From SHZI01 sp040080965 (GTDB lineage: Bacteria; Pseudomonadota; Gammaproteobacteria; Steroidobacterales; GCA-2729495), in contig JBEBHH010000001.1 of assembly GCA_040080965.1 (NCBI GenBank), forward strand, positions 1 to 64,000: a DNA stretch of 64,000 bases, in the 5' to 3' direction. Positions 9,085-17,758 of this stretch are shown one piece after another. Under the pieces are notes generated by a model. That model was not told where the DNA came from and searched no databases. It saw only the letters and a list, made by a program, of their open reading frames with translations. The translations under genes and the position numbers were made by a program. Within the stretch, counting starts at the first letter, position 1. Every line of letters starts with the position of its first letter.

Positions 9085-9282
9085 ATGGACTGGAAAGATC
9101 TCCTGACCGGACTGGCGCTGTACCTCGTCCTCGAGGGCATCCTGCCCTTCCTGAGTCCGGATGGGTGGCGGCGGAGCATGGGTTTGATTGCGGGGCTGCC
9201 AGCTCGGCAGCTGCGCATTTTCGGGCTGGTGAGCATGCTGGCGGGCCTTGCCCTGCTGGTATTTGTGCGGGGCGGAACCTGA
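9085..9282 (+). CDS. DUF2065 family small membrane protein (YjeT-like)
   Basis: A 65-aa protein with two hydrophobic segments, at about 8-25 and 44-62, separated by the conserved PDGWRR...LPARQLRIFGL loop. This is the DUF2065 pattern; the function is not known. It follows hflC as in other gammaproteobacteria. Its stop is only 2 nt before the purA start codon, so the two are likely cotranslated. The hisZ gene that often lies between these two genes in relatives is absent here. Confidence 0.88.
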   Translation: MDWKDLLTGLALYLVLEGILPFLSPDGWRRSMGLIAGLPARQLRIFGLVSMLAGLALLVFVRGGT

Positions 9283-9284
9283 TC

Positions 9285-10577
9285 GTGGGCAAGAACGTAA
9301 TAGTCATCGGCACCCAGTGGGGTGACGAAGGCAAGGGCAAGATCGTGGACCTGCTGACCGAGCAGGCCCATGCCGTCATCCGCTTCCAGGGCGGCCACAA
9401 CGCCGGCCACACGCTCATCATCAATGGGCAGAAGACGGTCCTTCACCTGATTCCATCGGGAATCCTGCGGCCGGGAGTTGCCTGCGTGATCGGCAATGGC
9501 GTGGTCGTGCACCTGCCGTCGCTGCTGAAGGAGATCGACGGACTGGAGTCCCGCGGTGTTGCGGTGGCGGACCGCCTGCGGATCAGCGCGGCATGCCCCC
9601 TGATCCTGCCGACGCACATCGCGCTGGACCAGGCCCGGGAGCAGGCTCGCGGCCACCGGGCGATCGGCACGACGGGCCGTGGCATCGGCCCTGCCTACGA
9701 GGACAAGGCTGGCCGGCGCTCGCTCCGCATGGCAGACCTCTTTGACGAGAAGAGCTTCGGTGAGCGGCTGGCCGAGGTCATGGAGTTGCATAACTTCATG
9801 CTCGAGAAGTACTACGCCGCTGCACCGGTCAGCGTCGAGGCCACGCGTGACGAATGGCTCGCCCTGGCGGTCCGCGTCCGGCCGATGATCGCCGACACCG
9901 TTGCCTACCTGGATGAATTGAGGCAGGGCGGTGCCCGCCTGATGTTCGAAGGCGCCCAGGGCGCGTTGCTGGACGTCGATCACGGCACCTACCCGTTTGT
10001 CACGTCCTCCAACACGTCGGCGGGTGCCGCCGCGACGGGGTCGGGATTGGGACCCGCGGTGTTCGATTACGTGCTCGGTGTCGTCAAGGCATATGCCACG
10101 CGGGTGGGTGGCGGGCCCTTTCCCACGGAACTGTTCGACGAGACGGGCCAGCGGCTGGCGCGTGTGGGCGTCGAGTTCGGCTCCACGACCGGCAGGCCAC
10201 GCCGCTGCGGGTGGTTCGATGCGGTGACGGTGCGCCGGGCCGTGATCAACAGCAGTGTCACCGGGCTGTGCGTCACCAAGCTGGATGTCCTCGACGGGCT
10301 CCCGGCAGTCAAGGTCTGCACCGGATACCGTCTCAACGGCCAGGTGACTCCCAATCCGCCCCTGCTGGTGGACCAGTACGACCACGTCGAACCGGTCTAC
10401 GAGGAGCTTCCTGGCTGGTCTGCCTCGACTCTCGGAATCCGCTCGCTGGAGGGCTTGCCCGAGGGCGCACGGCACTACCTCCGGCGGCTCGAGGCGATCG
10501 TCGGCGTGCCGGTGGATATGGTCTCGACCGGCGCAGACCGCGATCACAACATCATCCTCCGTCACCCGTTCGACTGA
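9285..10577 (+). CDS. purA: Adenylosuccinate synthetase
   Basis: Catalyses GTP-dependent condensation of IMP and aspartate, the first committed step from IMP to AMP. The 430-aa protein begins at GTG 9285 and reaches the family signature GTQWGDEGKGK within ten residues, followed by GGHNAGHT, the GTTGRGIGPAYEDK loop and the C-terminal GADRDHNI. The same frame is open upstream through the DUF2065 gene, but homology and size (E. coli PurA has 432 residues) fix the start at 9285. Confidence 0.97.
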   Translation: MGKNVIVIGTQWGDEGKGKIVDLLTEQAHAVIRFQGGHNAGHTLIINGQKTVLHLIPSGILRPGVACVIGNGVVVHLPSLLKEIDGLESRGVAVADRLRISAACPLILPTHIALDQAREQARGHRAIGTTGRGIGPAYEDKAGRRSLRMADLFDEKSFGERLAEVMELHNFMLEKYYAAAPVSVEATRDEWLALAVRVRPMIADTVAYLDELRQGGARLMFEGAQGALLDVDHGTYPFVTSSNTSAGAAATGSGLGPAVFDYVLGVVKAYATRVGGGPFPTELFDETGQRLARVGVEFGSTTGRPRRCGWFDAVTVRRAVINSSVTGLCVTKLDVLDGLPAVKVCTGYRLNGQVTPNPPLLVDQYDHVEPVYEELPGWSASTLGIRSLEGLPEGARHYLRRLEAIVGVPVDMVSTGADRDHNIILRHPFD

Positions 10578-10599
10578 CGGGCAGGGCCCGCGCACCCCC

Positions 10600-11562
10600 A
10601 TGCAACACCCGCTGCAGTCAGTGACGCCGCCAGCGGGTGCCCGGTGGGTGCACTGGCTCCGGCTCGCCGTCACCGGCGTGCTGGCAGCAGTGCTGCTGAG
10701 TGGCTGCGTGGTGCGGGTCGTCTACAACCAGCTCGACTGGCTGGCCCTCTGGTACGTGGAGGACTACTTCGACCTGGATCCCGCCCAGGAGGAACAGGCG
10801 CGGCAAATGGTCGCGCGGACGCTCGAGTGGCACAGGGAAACCCAGCTGCCGCGCTATGCAAGCCTCACCCGCAACATGCTGGCGGGGATTGGTCCGCCGG
10901 TGGATCCGGTGTTCCTCGCCGATCGCTATGCCGACGTCGTGACCCTCTGGGATGAACTGCTGCGCCACGTCGCGCCGGATTTCGCCGGGCTCCTGCAGTC
11001 GCTCAGCGACGAGCAGGTCGAGGAACTCTTTGCGAACCTGGCCGAGGAGAACCGGGAGCTCGAGGAAGACTACTCGGGCGTCAGCCGCGACGAGCGTCGT
11101 GCCAAGCAGGACAAGGCCATCATCAAGGCATTCCGGCGCTTCACGGGCAGGCTCACCTCCGAGCAGGAAGTGCTGGTGCGCACCCGCACGGCCCGGCTTC
11201 ATGACCTGTCAGCCGACTGGCTGAAGCGTCGCGAAGCCTGGCAGAAGGAGTTTCGCGTGCTGATGATCGCCCGGAAATCCGACCCTGCGTTTGCCACCCG
11301 GCTGTCGCACCTGCTCCTGAACCCGAACCAGTTCGACACCCCCGGGTACCGGAAGCTGGTGCTGGAGAACCAGCAGTCGTCGTTCAGGCTGGTGGCGGCC
11401 GTCATCGACAGCCTGTCCCGGAAGCAGACGGAGCACCTCCGGGATCACCTGACGACGTACGCCAGTGACTTCGATGCCCTGATTCGTGACACCAATGGGA
11501 AGGCCGGACAGGGGCAGGACACAGCAAGCAACAGGGAGAAACGTGATGCAGAAGCCACTTGA
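10600..11562 (+). CDS. DUF6279 family lipoprotein
   Basis: A 320-aa protein with a lipoprotein signal: a hydrophobic stretch at about 20-34 and lipobox LLSGC with Cys36. The following VVYNQLDWLALWYVEDYFDL motif is characteristic of DUF6279 lipoproteins, whose role is unknown. The rest is predicted helical and charged, with frequent E and R and a KRREAWQKEF-type segment. It starts 22 nt after purA and its 3' end overlaps the next gene by 17 nt, so it may form a unit with that gene. Localisation to the inner leaflet of the outer membrane is inferred. Confidence 0.8.
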   Translation: MQHPLQSVTPPAGARWVHWLRLAVTGVLAAVLLSGCVVRVVYNQLDWLALWYVEDYFDLDPAQEEQARQMVARTLEWHRETQLPRYASLTRNMLAGIGPPVDPVFLADRYADVVTLWDELLRHVAPDFAGLLQSLSDEQVEELFANLAEENRELEEDYSGVSRDERRAKQDKAIIKAFRRFTGRLTSEQEVLVRTRTARLHDLSADWLKRREAWQKEFRVLMIARKSDPAFATRLSHLLLNPNQFDTPGYRKLVLENQQSSFRLVAAVIDSLSRKQTEHLRDHLTTYASDFDALIRDTNGKAGQGQDTASNREKRDAEAT

Positions 11563-12127
11563 AATACTCCAGTGGGAACGTCGCCGCAAACTTCAGGTGC
11601 GCGAGGCCTTTCGCGCCGGGATCGCGGCCTACGCCGTGTCACCGGCCGACCCCGTGGCGTTCTACCGCGCGTGCGCCGACTACCTTGGACCGGCCCAGCG
11701 CCGGCTGATTGACCAGGACATGCGGCTTGCCAACCTCATCGAAAGCCGCGTGCCGGCGGCCCAGGCCGAGGATCACGAGAAGATCGGCGCACTGAAGGGG
11801 CGGCTTCACGACAGCGACGTCGCTCTGCTCGCGTTCGAGGCTGGCGCAGCGGAGCTTCGCCAGAAGGGTGCCGCCGCCCGGAGCCGGTTCGAGGCTGCGG
11901 CCCGGACCTACATCGATTTCGTGGTGAATGTTCTCGGCGCCCGCAGCCACTCGCTGCGCCACCTGACCTCCACGCTGCTGAGCGAAGACGACTGGAGCTA
12001 CATCACCGGGATGACACCCGAATTGATCGCGGAGGAGGGGCGGCTGTTTGAACGCGTCCGGTCCACCGCACCCGAGGGCGTCGACCCCGCAGCCATCTCG
12101 ACTGAGCGGCCGGCGAAACCGGCCTAG
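11546..12127 (+). CDS. Uncharacterised helical protein
   Basis: I do not recognise this 193-aa protein. It has no signal peptide or membrane segment; it is rich in Ala, Arg and Glu and appears all-helical, with scattered His residues (for example DHEK, RLHDSD, SHSLRH) that could suit a hemerythrin-like bundle but do not form a clear motif. The ATG at 11546 is preceded by GGGAG and gives MQKPLEILQWERRRK; the frame remains open upstream to 11486, but that part overlaps the DUF6279 gene more deeply. The overlap with the lipoprotein gene suggests coexpression. Confidence 0.65.
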   Translation: MQKPLEILQWERRRKLQVREAFRAGIAAYAVSPADPVAFYRACADYLGPAQRRLIDQDMRLANLIESRVPAAQAEDHEKIGALKGRLHDSDVALLAFEAGAAELRQKGAAARSRFEAAARTYIDFVVNVLGARSHSLRHLTSTLLSEDDWSYITGMTPELIAEEGRLFERVRSTAPEGVDPAAISTERPAKPA

Positions 12128-12195
12128 CGACGCGCCAGCGTCCGCAGTGGCAGTCGCTGCTACGGGGGTTGGCGCGAGGAGTGGGCCATCCGACG

Positions 12196-12282
<87 letters not shown>

Positions 12283-12311
12283 GCGGTGGTACGGCTCAAT
12301 AAGAGTGCGGC

Positions 12312-12340
12312 AATCTAATGGCAGGCTGTATGCTTGTCAA
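12312..12340 (-). promoter_or_regulatory. Sigma-70 promoter of tRNA-Leu
   Basis: Reading the minus strand: TTGACA (12340-12335), a 17-bp spacer, then TAGATT (12317-12312). The -35 is a perfect consensus and the -10 differs at two positions. Transcription would start about 24 nt before the mature tRNA 5' end. This is the strongest promoter match I see in the window. Confidence 0.75.
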
Positions 12341-12369
12341 CGCAATGAGCAAATCTACATCACCCTTTC

Positions 12370-14628
12370 ATGCGTAAGCGGCGCGGGCGCCGAGCATCAC
12401 CAGCAGTTTCGTCGGGCCCGGGCGAATCCACCGCCCCATACCGGCATCCGGTCCCGGACCCCAATGCGCTACTGGACGTCCTCCGGCAGCAGGGCGTCCC
12501 GCTCACACTGAGCGCGCTCGCGACTTCTCTCGGACTTTCCGGGGAGAAGCAGGTCGCCGACCTGCGGCGCCGGCTGGAGGCCCTCCGCACGGCGGGACAG
12601 CTGCTGGTCAATCGCCGCGGCGAGTATTGCCTGAGCGACAAGCTCGATGTCGTCCCCGGCACCGTCTCGTCGCACAGGGACGGCTTCGGCTTCCTGGTTC
12701 CGGACGACGGCTCGGACGACGTCTACCTGCCTGTGCCCGAGATGCGGTCCGTTCTGGACGGCGACCGGGTGGCCGTCCGCGTCGCGGGGCGCGGCCGTGG
12801 TGGCCGTCGTGCCGGCACGGTCGTGGAGATCCTCGCCCGCAGTCGCGAGAATCTGGTCGGGCGCTACCACCGTGATCGCGACCTGGGCTGGGTCGTGGAG
12901 TCGGGGCGGTCGCCCCATCGCTTCATTGTCACGGACCGGGACCGGGGCGGCGCCGAGCACGGGCAGCTGGTGAAGCTGGAAATCCTCGAGTACCCCGGCC
13001 CCGAGCATGAAGCCAGGGGCAGGGTATCGGAGGTCCTCGGCGATCCCCGTGATCCGCGGGTGCTTACGGATGCCGCCATCGAGATGTTCCATATTCCGTC
13101 CCGCTGGCCGGAGCGCGCGCTGGGAGACGCCCACCAGATCGGCTCCGAAGTGGCCGCCGCTGACAAGCGCGGCCGGACTGACCTGCGCGACATGCCGCTC
13201 GTCACCATCGACGGCGAGGACGCCAGGGATTTTGACGACGCCGTATTCGCCGAGCCACTTCCGGATGGCTGGAGGCTGGTCGTAGCCATCGCCGACGTCT
13301 CCCACTATGTCCGCAGCGGGGAGGCCATCGATGCCGAGGCGCGCCGGCGGGGCACGTCCGTGTACTTCCCTGACCGCGTCGTCCCGATGCTGCCCGAGCA
13401 GCTGTCCAACGAGCTTTGCTCGCTGAAGCCCGCTGTCGACCGGCTGTGCATGGTGTGCGACATGCGCATCGACCAGGGCGGCAACGTCACCGGCTCGACG
13501 TTCTACCGCGGGGTCATGCACTCCCGCGCGCGCCTGACCTACAACGCCGTTGACCAGTTTCAGCGGGGCGAAGCCGGCAGCCGGGTCCCGGATGCGGTAA
13601 AGCCCGTCATCGGCAACCTGTACGGCGTCTATGCCGGCCTGCGCCAGGCCCGGGAACGGCGTGGCGCACTGGACCTCGACCTGCCGGAGGTCAAGATCCA
13701 GCTCGATGCCGCGGGTGCCATCGTTGGCGTGACGTCCCGCCTGCGCAACGACGCGCACCGGCTGATCGAGGAATGCATGATCGCCGCCAACGTCGAGGCG
13801 GCGAGGTACCTGCGCCGGCACAAGCTGACCACCCTGTACCGGGTCCATGCCGGTCCGGAGGGCGACAAGCTGGAGGAGCTTCGCCTCCTGTTTCAGAGCC
13901 TCGGCATCCCGATTGCGGACACCGCCGGCACCAAGCCGAAGGAAATCAATCGCGTCCTGAAGCAGATCAGCGACCGGCCCGATTTCCCGATGCTGGCAAC
14001 CGCCGTCCTGCGCAGCATGAAGCAGGCTGTCTACCAGCCTGCCAACAACGGTCATTTCGGGCTCGCGCTGAACTGCTATGCCCACTTCACGTCCCCCATC
14101 CGCCGCTACCCGGATTTGCTGGTGCACCGGGGAATCGGCCACCTGCTCGACGGCGGCAAGCCGGCGGCGTTCGCCGTCGATGTGCCGGCCGCCGAGCAGC
14201 TGGGCACCATCACTTCGGTCCAGGAACGGCGGGCGGACGAGGCAACGCGGTACGTGGAAGCCCGGTGCAAATGTCTGTTCATGCAGGATCAGGTGGGCGC
14301 CACGCTGGACGGGGTGATCACGGGCGTAACCCACTTCGGGTTGTTCGTGATGCTCCGGGACCTGCTCGTCGACGGCCTGATCCACGTTACCAGCCTTCCC
14401 AGCGACTACTACCACATGGAGGCGGGCGGACGGGGCCTCAAGGGCGAGCGAACGGGCCGTGCCTTCCGGCTGGGTGATGATGTTCGCGTGCGGGTCGTGC
14501 GGGTGGATCCGGACGAGGCGAAGATCGACCTGACCCTGGACGGCGGTGGCGATGGCCAGGCTGGCGCCAGGCCGCCGGCGCGCCAGAAGGGTTCCGGCCC
14601 CGAGCGCAGTCGCCGGCGCCGGCGATAG
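12370..14628 (+). CDS. rnr: Ribonuclease R
   Basis: A 752-aa processive 3'-5' exoribonuclease able to degrade structured RNA. Domains in order: basic N terminus, a helix-turn-helix region near 30-90, cold-shock domains beginning GTVSSHRDGFGFL, the RNB catalytic domain with the acidic cluster TIDGEDARDFDDAV and the PEQLSNELCSL segment, a C-terminal S1 domain around 640-730, and a short basic tail. It is directly followed by rlmB with no gap. The start codon lies 88 nt from the tRNA-Leu 5' end; the promoter is not evident. Confidence 0.96.
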   Translation: MRKRRGRRASPAVSSGPGESTAPYRHPVPDPNALLDVLRQQGVPLTLSALATSLGLSGEKQVADLRRRLEALRTAGQLLVNRRGEYCLSDKLDVVPGTVSSHRDGFGFLVPDDGSDDVYLPVPEMRSVLDGDRVAVRVAGRGRGGRRAGTVVEILARSRENLVGRYHRDRDLGWVVESGRSPHRFIVTDRDRGGAEHGQLVKLEILEYPGPEHEARGRVSEVLGDPRDPRVLTDAAIEMFHIPSRWPERALGDAHQIGSEVAAADKRGRTDLRDMPLVTIDGEDARDFDDAVFAEPLPDGWRLVVAIADVSHYVRSGEAIDAEARRRGTSVYFPDRVVPMLPEQLSNELCSLKPAVDRLCMVCDMRIDQGGNVTGSTFYRGVMHSRARLTYNAVDQFQRGEAGSRVPDAVKPVIGNLYGVYAGLRQARERRGALDLDLPEVKIQLDAAGAIVGVTSRLRNDAHRLIEECMIAANVEAARYLRRHKLTTLYRVHAGPEGDKLEELRLLFQSLGIPIADTAGTKPKEINRVLKQISDRPDFPMLATAVLRSMKQAVYQPANNGHFGLALNCYAHFTSPIRRYPDLLVHRGIGHLLDGGKPAAFAVDVPAAEQLGTITSVQERRADEATRYVEARCKCLFMQDQVGATLDGVITGVTHFGLFVMLRDLLVDGLIHVTSLPSDYYHMEAGGRGLKGERTGRAFRLGDDVRVRVVRVDPDEAKIDLTLDGGGDGQAGARPPARQKGSGPERSRRRRR

Positions 14629-15414
14629 ATGAACCAGCGCCTGGTCTACGGGATCCACCCGGTGCGGCAACTGCTGCTGGCCCGGGCAGATGCCGTGGAG
14701 CGTGTCTACCTTCAGGCCGACCTCGGCGAGGAGCGCAGGGCCCGCCTCGCCGATGTGCTGCAGAAGGCCACCCGGGTGACGACCGTGTCCGCCGACGAGC
14801 TCGAGAAGCTCACCGGCACCACCAAGCACCAGGGCGTAGCGGCCCTGGCAGTCGAGACGGGCCCGCTCTCCGAAGGGGCTGCCCGGGACCTGCTGGCCCG
14901 GGTCGAGAAGCCCCTGGTGCTGGTCCTGGACGGTGTCCAGGATCCCCGCAACTTCGGCGCCTGCCTGCGTACGGCCGATGCCGCCGGCGTTCACCTGGTC
15001 GTGGTGGCGCGGCACCGCAATGTCGATATCACGCCGGTCGTCAGCAAGGTGGCGGCGGGGGCCGCCGAGGCCCAGCCTATCGTCCAGGTCAGCAACCTGG
15101 TGCGCTTCCTCGAGACGCTGAAGAGCCAGGGACTGTGGATCGTCGGCACGGACGATGCCGCCGGGACGTCGTTGTACGACGTGGACCTGACCACCGGCAT
15201 CGCCCTGGTGCTGGGCGCCGAGGGGGAGGGGCTCCGGCGCCTGACCAGCGAGCGCTGTGATCACCGGGTGAAACTGCCCATGCTGGGCAGCGTCAGCAGC
15301 CTCAATGTGGCCGTGGCGACGGGAATCTGCCTGTACGAAGCCCTGCGACAGCGGGCTGCCGGACCCCCGGGGACGGCCGGAAAGCGGTTGCCCGGGACCC
15401 GCCCCGTCCGGTAG
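14629..15414 (+). CDS. rlmB: 23S rRNA (guanosine-2'-O-)-methyltransferase RlmB
   Basis: A SPOUT-class enzyme that 2'-O-methylates G2251 in the peptidyl-transferase P-loop of 23S rRNA. The 261-aa protein has the N-terminal SpoU substrate-binding domain (VYGIHPVRQLL) and knot motifs NFGACLRTADAAG, LVLGAEGEGL and SLNVAVATGICLYE. Its ATG follows the rnr stop directly. A candidate rpsF promoter overlaps its last codons. Confidence 0.96.
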   Translation: MNQRLVYGIHPVRQLLLARADAVERVYLQADLGEERRARLADVLQKATRVTTVSADELEKLTGTTKHQGVAALAVETGPLSEGAARDLLARVEKPLVLVLDGVQDPRNFGACLRTADAAGVHLVVVARHRNVDITPVVSKVAAGAAEAQPIVQVSNLVRFLETLKSQGLWIVGTDDAAGTSLYDVDLTTGIALVLGAEGEGLRRLTSERCDHRVKLPMLGSVSSLNVAVATGICLYEALRQRAAGPPGTAGKRLPGTRPVR

Positions 15415-15417
15415 CAT
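15388..15417 (+). promoter_or_regulatory. Candidate promoter of the rpsF operon
   Basis: TTGCCC at 15388-15393, an 18-bp spacer and TAGCAT at 15412-15417. The same -35 hexamer, TTGCCC, occurs in the SRP RNA promoter of this window. Transcription would start near 15424, giving a leader of about 115 nt before rpsF. Confidence 0.4.
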
Positions 15418-15482
15418 GCGCGTCCCGCAGCGGGGTTTACCCGCGAGCGGCCCTTGCCACACCAACCGGCCCGCCGCCTGGA

Positions 15483-15515
15483 CACCCCGTCCGGCTCTGG
15501 CGCCAGGGATGGGTG
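15483..15515 (+). promoter_or_regulatory. Possible structured leader of rpsF
   Basis: CACCC (15483-15487) and TCC (15490-15492) pair with GGA (15507-15509) and GGGTG (15511-15515), leaving an internal CG/T mismatch and a GC-rich apical part with a CTG/CAG mini-stem. Many bacteria place an S6:S18-binding hairpin with a CCG bulge before rpsF; this could be its equivalent, but the match to that motif is loose. Confidence 0.25.
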
Positions 15516-15540
15516 GCTGTAATCCACAAGGAGTATCCCG

Positions 15541-15969
15541 ATGCGTCATTACGAGATCGTATTTCTCGTTCATCCCGACCAGAGCGAGCAGGTCCCGGCC
15601 ATGGTCGAGCGTTATCGCGCCATGATCACGACTGGCGGCGGCCAGGTTCACCGGCTCGAGGACTGGGGACGGCGCCAGCTGGCGCATTCCATAAACAAGG
15701 TCCACAAGGCCCACTACGTCCTGATGAACGTGGAGTGCGACCAGGCCACCCTGACCGAGCTCGTGGGCGCCTTCCGCTTCAGTGACGCGGTCCTCCGGCA
15801 TCTGGTCATGGGCCGCGACGAGGCAGTCAGCGAGGCTTCGCCGCTGGTCAAGTCGGCAGACGATGGCAGCCGCCCGGTTCTCGGGCGCCCCGATGACAGC
15901 GGCGACGGTCCGGTACGGGTCCGTGGCGACGATGGCGACTCGGCGGATGCCGACGGCGCCACCGCCTGA
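15541..15969 (+). CDS. rpsF: 30S ribosomal protein bS6
   Basis: A primary component of the small-subunit platform that binds as a dimer with bS18. The 142-aa protein has the family start MRHYEIVFLVHPDQS, the RLEDWGRRQLAHSINK core and HYVLMNVE strand. A C-terminal extension of about 40 residues is acidic and Gly/Asp-rich, consistent with the variable tails of bS6 that can be glutamylated in some bacteria. AAGGAG precedes the ATG by about 7 nt. Confidence 0.97.
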   Translation: MRHYEIVFLVHPDQSEQVPAMVERYRAMITTGGGQVHRLEDWGRRQLAHSINKVHKAHYVLMNVECDQATLTELVGAFRFSDAVLRHLVMGRDEAVSEASPLVKSADDGSRPVLGRPDDSGDGPVRVRGDDGDSADADGATA

Positions 15970-16004
15970 GCCCATCGTCACAACAGAATTGAGGACTACC
16001 AGTC

Positions 16005-16229
16005 ATGAGCAAGTATTTTCGCCGCCGCAAGTTCTGCAAGTTCACCGCCGAGGGCGTCAAGGAGATTGACTACAAGGATCTCGAGACGCTGCGTGCCTAC
16101 GTCACCGAAACCGGCAAGATCGTTCCGAGCCGCATCACGGGGACCAAGGCCCGCTACCAGCGCCAGCTGTCGACCGCGGTGAAGCGGGCCCGCTTCCTGG
16201 CCCTGCTGCCCTACACCGACAAGCACTGA
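16005..16229 (+). CDS. rpsR: 30S ribosomal protein bS18
   Basis: A 74-aa basic protein that forms a heterodimer with bS6. It shows RRRKFCKFT near the N terminus, the IDYKDLETLRAYVTETGKI segment and the conserved PSRITGTKARYQRQL core. Length and position are as expected. The single Cys in KFCKF is of the non-zinc type found in many gammaproteobacteria. Confidence 0.98.
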   Translation: MSKYFRRRKFCKFTAEGVKEIDYKDLETLRAYVTETGKIVPSRITGTKARYQRQLSTAVKRARFLALLPYTDKH

Positions 16230-16289
16230 GAACCTGACGGCCTTCCGCCCGACGCCGCCGGCGGTGCCCCTGGCCCGGGCCGCGCGCGC

Positions 16290-17192
16290 ATGAGCGCATT
16301 CGCCCGCTGGCTGCGGGGGCATCGCCTTCCGCGAATCGCGACGGTGGTCATCACGTTCCTGCTGCCGCTGACGAATGTCGTGAGTGCCGCGATCGTGGTC
16401 ATGACGGCCCGAGCTGACGGCTGGCGCAGCGCCGCCGTCGACGTCCTGGCCGCGCTGGCGGCTCTCGGTGTCCTGATCGTCCTTGCCAGCGGCGGGGCCG
16501 CTGCCCCATCGCCGGGTACTGCCGCGCTGGGTGCGGCCGGCCTGTGGGGTGGCGCACTCCTGGGCGGGGCGCTGCTCCGGCGCTTCGGTTCCGTGGATCT
16601 GGCCCTTCAGGCACTGGTGATTGGCGCGCTGGCCGGGGTGGTCCTCGCGCACCTCGTCATTCCGGACGCACAGGGCTATTGGCAGCCCCAGCTGGAATCA
16701 CTGATCAAGGCCGCCGGACTGCCCCAGGTGGGCGATCTGCCGCCGGACTGGCTGGCCAGGGTTGCCGCCCTGATGCATGGCGCCATTGGCGCCACGTATC
16801 TGTCCACGCTCATCCTGGCCCTCATTCTGGGTTTGTGGCTCGACCGGGACGACCAGGCGGCGGGGCAGTGGCGCCGGCAGTTCCTGGAACTCCGGCTCGG
16901 GCGCGTCCTGTCGCTGGCCTCGGGGTTTGCCGCGGTCCTGACCGGCACGGGCGCCACCAGCCTGGGCGGCGGTCTCCTGCTGGTACTGGGCACCGGTTTC
17001 GCGGCCCAGGGGCTGGCTGTCGTCCACTGGACCGCGGACCATCGGGGCTGGCCGCGCATCTGGCCGCTCGCGCTGTACGCACCGTTGCTGCTGGGGGCCC
17101 CGTCAGCGGTTCTGGTGCTGCTCGGGCTGGCCCTGGCCGGCCTGCTGGACAATGGTTTCGCCCTGCGCCGGCGCCGGGCGAATGTGGTTTAA
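16290..17192 (+). CDS. Multi-pass membrane protein in the rpsR-rplI interval
   Basis: A 300-aa, strongly hydrophobic protein with about eight likely transmembrane helices starting at residues 17-40, and a short basic C terminus (LRRRRANVV). Pseudomonas carries an uncharacterised membrane protein at the same position between rpsR and rplI, and the hydropathy pattern resembles the DUF2232 family; the assignment is tentative. No catalytic motif is visible. It is probably cotranscribed with the ribosomal genes on both sides. Confidence 0.75.
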   Translation: MSAFARWLRGHRLPRIATVVITFLLPLTNVVSAAIVVMTARADGWRSAAVDVLAALAALGVLIVLASGGAAAPSPGTAALGAAGLWGGALLGGALLRRFGSVDLALQALVIGALAGVVLAHLVIPDAQGYWQPQLESLIKAAGLPQVGDLPPDWLARVAALMHGAIGATYLSTLILALILGLWLDRDDQAAGQWRRQFLELRLGRVLSLASGFAAVLTGTGATSLGGGLLLVLGTGFAAQGLAVVHWTADHRGWPRIWPLALYAPLLLGAPSAVLVLLGLALAGLLDNGFALRRRRANVV

Positions 17193-17262
17193 TACGCGGC
17201 CCTGCACGCAGGTCTGCGGGGCACAAAACTTCTGTTAAAGACGCAACCTAGAGATCGTAACC

Positions 17263-17712
17263 ATGGACGTGATTCTTCTCGAAAAGGTCGAAAACCTGGG
17301 CAATATCGGCGACCGGGTCAAGGTCCGCTCCGGGTACGGCCGCAACTTTCTCCTGCCCCGTGGCAAGGCCACCCTGGCAACGCAGGCCAACGTAGCCGTA
17401 TTCGAGGCGCGTCGGGCGGAATTCGAAAAGAAGGAAGCCGAAGAGCTCGAGGCTGCGCGGCAACGCGCGGCGAGCGCCGCCAAGCTGACTCTGCGCCTGT
17501 CGGCCAAGGCCGGCACCGAAGGCAAGCTGTTCGGTTCCCTCGGCACCGCCGACATCGCTGAAGCCTGCGCGGCGGCCGGCGTGCCGATCAAGCGCAGCGA
17601 GATCCGGCTCCCCGACGGTCCGATCCGCACCCTGGGCGAGCACTCGATCGAACTTCATCTGCACAGCGACGTGAACGCGGTCATCAGCATCACCGTCGTG
17701 GGCGAAGACTAA
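17263..17712 (+). CDS. rplI: 50S ribosomal protein bL9
   Basis: A 149-aa protein bridging the base of the L1 stalk. The N-terminal domain opens with MDVILLEKVENLGNIGD and contains VRSGYGRNFLLPRGKA; a long charged helix (about 45-75) leads to the C-terminal domain with GKLFGSLGTADI and GEHSIELHLHSDV. Length and features are complete. The 70-nt gap before it contains TTTAATAC, which may be a promoter element but lacks a clear -35. Confidence 0.97.
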   Translation: MDVILLEKVENLGNIGDRVKVRSGYGRNFLLPRGKATLATQANVAVFEARRAEFEKKEAEELEAARQRAASAAKLTLRLSAKAGTEGKLFGSLGTADIAEACAAAGVPIKRSEIRLPDGPIRTLGEHSIELHLHSDVNAVISITVVGED

Positions 17713-17758
17713 GCCGGCCGGTTGGCCTGGACCCGGTTCGAACTGGAGCGGTCTGCGC

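Noticed and set aside
12469..15981. A 1170-codon open frame on the minus strand antisense to rnr, rlmB and rpsF
   Set aside because: The opposite strand encodes three unmistakable core genes. Long antisense frames are expected where codons are GC-rich in the third position; this one has no recognisable domain and low-complexity residue use.
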